Source: Chrysomallon squamiferum (taxonomy: Eukaryota > Mollusca > Gastropoda > Neomphalida > Peltospiridae). From it: DNA of 12,500 nucleotides. Below are positions 7,301-12,500 of this stretch, one piece after another (position 1 is the first letter of the stretch; every line of letters begins with the position of its first letter). Location of the stretch: assembly GCA_012295275.1 (NCBI GenBank), contig CM022677.1:22057281-22069780 (forward strand). The letters are read 5' to 3'. The translations under genes and the position numbers were made by a program. The notes beneath the pieces are model-generated. The model had not been told where the DNA came from, searched no databases, and worked only from the letters and a program-made list of their open reading frames with translations.

Positions 7301-7697
7301 CTGAAAATTAAAAAAATATATTATTTTTATTAAAGTTTTAAATACTACCATAGGATCACTGTCTGAAAATAAAACAAATATATTATTTTTACTAAAGTTT
7401 AATAGATAAACACTTTAACTACTACCATAGAATCACAGTCTGAAAATAAAACAAAAAATATTATTTATTAAAGTTTAATACATTCATAATACAATCTGAA
7501 AATGAAAACTATTATCTATTACAGTTTAATAAACTCTCACTTTGTCACAATCTGAAAACAGATATCATTTATTACAGCGCTTCATCGGAATGATCTCCCC
7601 TGTTAGGAAAGAGTTATCTCCCTTTAGTAGTAATTCTTAAAATATTATTTACTACACTTTAACCCATACTTTGTGATTACTAATCATAACCTGAAAA
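7276..7697 (-). repeat. Tandem copies of a 3' splice site and exon start
   Basis: The true acceptor and exon edge (7276-7308) recurs at 7338-7370 (31/33 identical) and 7415-7447 (32/33 identical). Weaker copies keep a CTGAAAA (minus TTTTCAG) core near 7496, 7552 and 7691. Intervening sequence such as TTATTAAAGTTTAAT is repeated too. Each strong copy contains TTTTCAG followed by an ACTGTGATCCTATGG-like exon start in the same orientation as the gene. Confidence 0.92.
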
Positions 7698-8177
7698 TAA
7701 ACATTATTAGGACAATATAATATCCATATTAATAATCTCCTCTGTTTATTTTAAAATATATTCTAACTAATAATTATATATATAAACTAATAATTTTAAT
7801 CTGACAGCTACAATACTTTGTTATTGAAATAGAATAAGAATCAGAAAACTTAATCAATAACTATATATTTCTGAGTCCTATTTTCATGTAAATTATCTAC
7901 CCTTTTCTTTAATTGTCTCCCCTTCAGTGTTAACATTTTGTTTTCTAATCTAAAAATACTGTTAATATCACCAGTAGCAATATACTACTACTGTTACTAT
8001 TACTACAATTACTACTACTGCTACTTCTATTATACTACTGCTGTCACAAGTACTACTACTACTACTACTACTACTGTGCTACTACTGCTACAACAACTAT
8101 TACAATACTACTACTACTACTAATAATAACAGCAACAACAACAACAACAATAATACAGATTAATTGAAATGACTTAC
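7698..8177. repeat. Gene A intron: AT-rich DNA and CTA triplet array
   Basis: Unique AT-rich sequence to about 7970, then a CTA/ACT/GCT triplet array (about 7982-8125) followed by CAA repeats (8129-8152), ending at the donor of the 8178-8296 exon. Confidence 0.8.
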
Positions 8178-8296
8178 TTCCCTTTGCTTTAGGGGGGAGT
8201 TCTAGTCCTTCTGCACTCTCCACTGTTACCGTGGTAACCATCTGATATTTAGCTACACAAGGACAGCCAACTGTTGGTCCTTCCTTGGTCAACTCC
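8178..8296 (-). CDS. CAPN5-like: Gene A exon: start of C-terminal C2 domain
   Basis: This 119-nt exon follows a TATATTTTACAG acceptor, begins with the last base of the split Arg codon, and ends phase 1 before GTAAGT. It encodes about 39 residues: a linker starting ELTKEGPTVG, then the first C2 strand and loop (QMVTTVTVESAEGLELPP). The pattern hydrophobic-x-V-x-V-x-x-A-x-G-L is the usual opening of a C2 domain and aligns with the CAPN5 segment ending in AAGLKD. The intron to its right is over 3 kb and carries a TA/CA/GT microsatellite directly at its acceptor end. The donor is close to the metazoan consensus. Confidence 0.93.
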
Positions 8297-8299
8297 CTG

Positions 8300-8388
8300 T
8301 AAAATATATATATACATATATATATACACACACACACATATATATAAATTTATATATATATATATATTTATTCTTTGTGTATAGTGTG

Positions 8389-8432
<44 letters not shown>

Positions 8433-8605
8433 TATATATTTCATCATGTATATATATGTGTGTGTTTGTATTGATATATGTTTGTATTGATATATATTTA
8501 TATATATATATATATATACATACACACACATAAATATATAAATCGTTTTTATTTGTAGTAAACAATGCATATTTATACATATTTTTATATATATATATAA
8601 ACTGT
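8300..8605. repeat. TA/CA/GT compound microsatellite
   Basis: TATATA, CACACA and GTGTGT runs alternate (GT run about 8391-8431) immediately upstream in transcription of the 8178-8296 exon acceptor. Alternating purine-pyrimidine sequence of this type is prone to cruciform or Z-DNA. The long minus-strand frames across it are repeat artefacts. Confidence 0.9.
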
Positions 8606-8764
8606 ATTTTGTATGTAATATATTCTCATGTTGTAAAATAAAATAGATTAAAATACATAAATCATATTCTCTAAAATAAGAAGTTGATGAATAATACTGA
8701 ACACATGGAAACACATTAAAACACATTAATTGTGTGTTGCATACGCTATGTAAATGTAACAGTT

Positions 8765-8900
8765 TTGAAAATAAACATGCTAATATCAAAAATATATAAA
8801 TGTTAATTGTAAGTAAGGTGATAAAAAATGAAACTTGAGAAGAAATAAACATGCAGATATTAAAAAGCTATGTTAATTGTTAGTTGTAAAGAGAATAATA
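8765..8900. repeat. Diverged ~73-bp duplication
   Basis: AAATAAACATGCTAATATCA near 8769 recurs as AAATAAACATGCAGATATTA near 8842, each followed by a GTTAATTGT-type block. A third weaker AAACATGC occurs near 8925. Intronic, no coding content seen. Confidence 0.6.
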
Positions 8901-8959
8901 TGAAGTGGAAGATAAAGAAAAAAGCAAACATGCTGAAACACAGAAAACACAATTAAACA

Positions 8960-9210
8960 TTTTATATAAACTGAATTTTGTACAAATATTTTTTTTTTTT
9001 TTGTACAAATATGAAAACAACAAAACATTTTGTACAAACATTTAAAAATTTTATCAAAAACATTTTTATACAAACATTAAAAACATTTTGTATAACAAAA
9101 CATTTTGTAGAAACATAAAACATTAAAACATTAAAATTTTGTATCAGACATAAAACATTTTGTAAAAAAATTAAAAATTTTGTATCAGATAAAACATTTT
9201 GTACAAACTC
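8960..9210. repeat. Degenerate AAACATTTTGTACAAAC repeats
   Basis: The core AACATTTTGTA (or AAATTTTGTA) with following CAAACATTAAAA recurs about ten times with variable spacing, including a T13 interruption at 8989-9002. This looks like an old, decayed short tandem repeat. Confidence 0.75.
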
Positions 9211-9249
9211 AAGAACTCATGAACAGGGTCAAAGCAGAGGTCAAGAGCT

Positions 9250-9580
9250 CAGCACTCAAAGGGTTAATTGTCTTCACAATGCGATGATCAAAGCACACAA
9301 GTACAATAAGAGCACTGACAAAACAAAGTTTGTTTCATCTCATTTAAATATCTCTGTATGTTATTCAGTGTAGATATGTGTCTGATAAATGATAGGGAAT
9401 CAGAGAGTCCAGGCTGTCAGGACTGAAAGGGTTAATTATTTTTATAATGCAGCAGATTTTTAAGGCAGCAGATGTCACCAATACAAATGTTAGCACTCAC
9501 AAGACAAGATTTATTTATCTTATTTAAATATCTGTATACTATTTATTATGGTACCTATTTGATAACAAACTAATTTAGAA
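9250..9580. repeat. ~168-bp diverged direct duplication
   Basis: AGCACTCAAAGGGTTAATTG (9251) corresponds to GGACTGAAAGGGTTAATTAT (9419), with matching downstream blocks: ATAATGC/ACAATGC, AGCACTNACAA, TTTAAATATCTSTAT and GTATACTATT-like ends. Two copies of an anonymous unit, no coding content recognised. Confidence 0.7.
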
Positions 9581-9814
9581 CATATTTAAAAAAAATAATA
9601 ATAATCTTCATGATACAGTGATAAATAAAGACTTTCCCAAAAATAAATGTTATAATTGAAATGTAAAATATTATTTAAATATTAACGTGTTATGTAATAT
9701 AATATTTATTTGACAAATTCATGCATAATTATCTTTATTTTTCATTAATACAAGAGTAAGAAAATTAAATCTGTCATGAATGAAAATATCAACATTTACA
9801 TGGCCCTACATATA

Positions 9815-9862
<48 letters not shown>

Positions 9863-10360
9863 TGTGTGTGTGTGTGTTTTAGCACAAAATAATATTTGAA
9901 GACAATGTTAAAAATATAATTAATTTCTTATGAACTAATTATAAAAATAATAATAATAAAACATAATAAATAATATTAAAAATTAATGATCACATAATAA
10001 TAAGTAAATAAGTAAATAAATAAATAAGAACATAGAGCATATTACTAATATTATAATTTATATACACAATGAATATTAATATTAACAAAAAATGGAAACA
10101 AACAAATAAATAAAATAAAAAAAACAAATAAGAACGTATCACATATTAACAACTGCATGTTTTAACAAAACTGATTATTTTGGCTGACAAAACAACAAGT
10201 AAAACAACAAATTAATAACAAATAACAAAACGTAAACATGGCAACATGCAGAAATAGAAAAATGGGTTTATACTTGTCTCCAAAAGGATTCTTGTGGCTT
10301 GAATGAAAAAAATTATATTTTATACAAAAAGAAGAAAGTAACATAAAAGTAAATTAAATT
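9581..10360. other. Gene A intron, AT-rich with (GT)n
   Basis: Holds a (GT)n tract (about 9817-9877) and AAAT/AATA-rich stretches (9945-10030, 10100-10135). Otherwise anonymous AT-rich intron sequence. Confidence 0.7.
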
Positions 10361-10480
10361 TAATATACTAAGAAGAGAAAAAGGTGAATAAAAGTAATTT
10401 TAATCCAATATACTAAAAGACAAAAAGGTGAATAAAAATAAATTTAATCTAATATACTAAGAAGAGAAAAAGGTGAAGAA
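10361..10480. repeat. ~45-bp tandem repeat, ~2.7 copies
   Basis: Units carrying AATATACTAAGAAGAGAAAA then GGTGAATAAAAGTAATTTTA start near 10361, 10406 and 10450, with a few substitutions. The last unit runs into the purine-rich tract. Confidence 0.8.
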
Positions 10481-10740
10481 AAGAAACAAAGAGAAAAAAA
10501 AATAAAAAGAAAAAGAAAAGAAAAAAGAGAAATGCAAAGAAATGAAAATGAAGGAAAGGATGAACAAAACACAAAAACAAGAAAAGAAAAAAGACGCAAG
10601 GGAAAAGTAAAACTAAAATAAGAAAAGAAAAAGAAGAAATTAATTTTAAAAAGATGAAGAAAAATATTAATGAAAATAAAAAAAAAAAATAAAAAAAATA
10701 AAAAATAAAAATAACCATTACAATGAAGAAGAAGAAAAGA
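10470..10740. repeat. Purine-rich (A/G) low-complexity tract
   Basis: Almost 270 bp dominated by A and G on the plus strand (AAAGAAAAG, AAGAAAAAGAAG), so the transcribed minus strand is a long U/C-rich, mainly U, intron stretch. The long Phe/Leu-rich minus-strand frame is an artefact of this composition. Confidence 0.85.
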
Positions 10741-10904
10741 AGCAGAAATCTATAAACGAAATCAAATCAAATCAAACACACAATGTAAAACTACAACACT
10801 GAAACTAAAAAGAAATGAAAAATACAGAAGGAAAATATATAAATAGATTAATTTGAAAATTTCTTTGAAGTGGAACAGAAATAAAACACTGTAATAAGAA
10901 TGGA

Positions 10905-11290
10905 AATGTCACTGGTTCAATCCATGACAGAGAGGGGTGGAGTAGGTGATCCAAGCACCCAGGGGACAATAACACAGACAGTCATCTGTTGAAGGGTGGG
11001 AGCAGCAGTGACAAGCACCCTGGGGCCACATCAACTCAATCCATGCTGGTGGACACATCAAGCGTTTTCTAATTCCAACCTGTGCTCCAGCTCTTGTGTA
11101 ATAAAGGCTTACATACAGTGTGTGCTATCCTGTATGTGGGATGGTTGAAGCAGAAGATTCTTTACTGCTAATTAGAAAAAGGAGTAACTCTTGAAACGTC
11201 AGACGCCAGGTTTCTCTCTCATTTATCTAAACTGTCCTTGAACCACTTACTAATAAACTACAGAAGCACAAACAAAATCTGCCGAGTGTT
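10905..11290. mobile_element. Candidate degenerate interspersed repeat
   Basis: A block with clearly higher GC than its surroundings. It starts with GGTTCAATCC (10914), like a Pol III B box, and contains a diverged ~60-bp internal duplication (CAAGCACCCAGGGG near 10951, CAAGCACCCTGGGG near 11014). It ends with a segment including GGAGTAACTCTTGAAACGTC (11181) seen-like in retroelement tails. No A box, target-site duplication or ORF was found. It could be a SINE/non-autonomous element remnant, or simply unique intron sequence. Confidence 0.35.
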
Positions 11291-11428
11291 TCTTTATATA
11301 AAACATTTCCTTCTTTCCTTCCACCCTGAGTTTCATCCTTCTCTCTTTCTTGAACTAAAGTGTTCTCACTACCTGCTCACCACCTGTACAGGTAATTTTA
11401 AAAGTTATTTATAAAAAAACACACGTAC
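11291..11428. other. Gene A intron next to domain III exon donor
   Basis: Short T/C-rich unique sequence leading to the GTACGT donor of the 11429-11625 exon. No feature recognised. Confidence 0.5.
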
Positions 11429-11625
11429 CTTGTTGAAGAGGATCCTGATGTGTACAGCCGCAGCATGAAGTCTCCTTCCTGCCCTGTCTCCTTCGTTGTC
11501 GGGACGATGACATAGCGACCTTTCTTCAGTACACACGAACCGAAGACGCTTCGAGACGCTTTGTACACAGATGTGTAGATTTTTTCACCTACAAGGTGAA
11601 CTCGGAATTTTCTGTTCTCTTCTAC
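11429..11625 (-). CDS. CAPN5-like: Gene A exon: end of C2-like domain III
   Basis: The exon starts phase 0 after a TTTTTATTTCAG acceptor and ends phase 2 before a GTACGT donor. It encodes 65 residues plus two bases. Recognisable family blocks in order are VEENRKFRVH, the ASRSVF strand, KKGRYVIVPTT and GDFMLRLYT, which correspond closely to the end of the C2-like (CBSW, domain III) beta-sandwich of calpain-5. Known role: this domain packs against the protease core and is thought to help transmit Ca- and lipid-induced changes. The next exon completes the split arginine codon (AG|G), giving R-E-L as in vertebrate CAPN5. I see no upstream exon of the gene between here and 12500, so the preceding intron is longer than about 870 bp. 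Confidence 0.93.
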
Positions 11626-11659
11626 CTGAAATAAAAACACAAAAAAAACAGTTATTAAA

Positions 11660-12190
11660 AAAACTTGATAAATTTAATTCTTGATGTCTCGTTTGAAACT
11701 GAAATATATAAAGAATTAAAATTATTATTATAAATTTATCATTTTAATTTTTTTTAATTTTTAATTTTATTTTAGTTTTTTTTTATCAACTGCAATAATT
11801 AAAAAATTAAGTATTATTGCAAATGTAAAATTTTAATTTTATTTTATTTTCAAACTAGAATATATACAAAATAACTATTATTATAAATTTATAATTATTA
11901 TTATTATTTTTTTTTTTTTTTATTTTTTTTTTTATTTACCTGCAATAATTTAAAAATTAAGCATTATTGCAAATGTAAAATTTTAATTTTTTTTATTTTC
12001 AAACCTGGAATATATACAAAAGAACTATTAAAATTTAATTTTGATGTTTTTTTTTATTTTCATTTTTATTTTTTATTAATCAACAGCTATAATTAAAAAT
12101 GAGAGATAATTATACCTTAAATGTAAAATTTATTTTGTTCCTTCATGGAATATATACGACATTAAACAGTATTTGAAAATTTAAAACTGA
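11660..12190. repeat. ~140-157-bp diverged tandem repeat, ~4 copies
   Basis: Blocks ending in GAATATATAC occur at about 11701 (variant), 11858, 12008 and 12148. Preceding blocks (CTGCAATAATTAAAAAATTA near 11789, near-identical at 11940, weaker at 12086, then AAATGTAAAATTTTAATTTT) line up at the same spacing. The copies are separated by T-rich runs. Confidence 0.75.
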
Positions 12191-12249
12191 TGTTTGTCTT
12201 TTACCATTACCTTCATAGTATTAATAATATAACAATGAAATAATTATAC

Positions 12250-12500
12250 TAAAAAATTTATGATCTTTTAATCCCATAAATACAAATTAAAACATTAACA
12301 ATGATTTTTTTTAATTACCTTCATAACATTAATAATGATAATAAAAAATTCATGATCACATACACATCAAAAAATTAAAACCTTATTAAGATTAAATAAT
12401 TTTAATAAATGTAAATTCATGATCACATAAACATCAAAAAGACTGTTAAATAAATTATAATAAATGTAAATTCATGGTCATAATTAAAACATCAAAAAGA
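12250..12500. repeat. ~55-67-bp tandem repeat running off the right edge
   Basis: AATTCATGATCACATAMACA followed by TCAAAAA and a TAATAAATGTAA block recurs near 12348, 12415 and 12470 (last as TTCATGGTCA), with a weaker copy near 12256. It lies in the gene A intron upstream of the domain III exon. Confidence 0.75.

Larger units (their letters stand above)
6206..11625 (-). other. CAPN5-like: Gene A span (3' part): CAPN5/6-type calpain
   Basis: This is the 3' end of a multi-exon gene continuing past the right edge. Four exons (11429-11625, 8178-8296, 7164-7300, 6206-6388) join at phases 2, 1 and 0 with canonical GT-AG introns into one open frame of 636 nt, or 211 residues plus stop. The joined product matches the end of the C2-like domain III followed by a C2 domain, the tail expected of CAPN5/CAPN6/TRA-3 calpains rather than the EF-hand tail of classical calpains. 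The protease core must lie to the right, so whether this copy is catalytically competent cannot be judged. Family knowledge: calpains are intracellular Ca-regulated cysteine proteases, and the C2 domains contribute to membrane or partner binding. No frame break is visible in the four exons. Confidence 0.9.

Noticed and set aside
8289-8852. 187-residue minus-strand open frame
   Set aside because: It is made of TA/CA/GT microsatellite translation and AT-rich intron, and does not resemble any protein family; it overlaps the intron before exon 8178-8296.
10449-10718. Phe/Leu-rich minus-strand frame resembling a membrane protein
   Set aside because: Composition artefact of the A/G-rich tract.
10905-10935. 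tRNA gene or intact tRNA-derived SINE head
   Set aside because: Only a B-box-like GGTTCAATCC is present; no A box at the right distance and no cloverleaf pairing.
11150-11215. Hammerhead ribozyme, suggested by GAAACGTC near a possible retroelement tail
   Set aside because: No CTGANGA core occurs close upstream on the same strand, and no stems I and II could be drawn.

Overview
This is eukaryotic genomic DNA. It is very AT-rich, packed with microsatellites (CT/GA, GT, TAA, CAA, ACT, AAAT runs), and its only convincing genes are intron-split. All recognisable coding exons lie on the minus strand, have GT-AG boundaries with matching phases, and encode pieces of a calpain of the CAPN5/CAPN6 (TRA-3-like) type: papain-like CysPc core, C2-like domain, then a terminal C2 domain, without a penta-EF-hand. 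The repeat-swollen introns and mixed CA/TA/TAA/CAA microsatellites would suit an invertebrate such as a mollusc (possibly a cephalopod), but that assignment is only a guess from sequence texture.

Layout from right to left, the direction of transcription. Gene A enters from beyond the right edge. Its last four exons are 11429-11625, 8178-8296, 7164-7300 and 6206-6388, encoding the end of the C2-like domain III, the whole C2 domain and the stop codon. A gap of about 3.8 kb follows (2380-6205). Its gene A side is a ~33-bp minisatellite (5708-6240) that overlaps the gene A stop codon. Its gene B side has CRE-type palindromes (TGACGTCA at 2561 and 3021) and an ETS-like site. Gene B then starts at 2379 and runs off the left edge, with exons 2227-2379, 1845-1976, 1215-1417 and 303-515 covering the N-terminus and most of protease subdomain IIa. 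The window therefore holds the 3' end of one calpain gene and the 5' end of a second, head-to-tail: a tandem pair.

Two features make gene B odd. The catalytic cysteine position (usual G-N/D-C-W) is valine (GNVW, residue 77), while the oxyanion Gln, the following Trp and the apparent Ca-site Asp/Glu are kept. Its fourth exon also has a +23-nt low-complexity GA/G7 insertion relative to calpain homology, which breaks the frame. Gene B is therefore a pseudoprotease, a pseudogene, or a pseudoprotease with a homopolymer sequencing error.

A second theme is local duplication of exon edges into neighbouring non-coding DNA. The 3' splice site plus first codons of gene A exon 7164-7300 is repeated upstream at 31/33 and 32/33 identity, with weaker further copies. 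The acceptor plus start of gene B exon 2 is repeated 108 bp upstream at 31/36. A perfect 33-bp piece of gene B exon 4 sits in the preceding intron. The last codons and stop of gene A form the first unit of a minisatellite. I see no transposon coding sequence, tRNA, rRNA or CRISPR array. One candidate degenerate interspersed repeat lies near 10905-11290.
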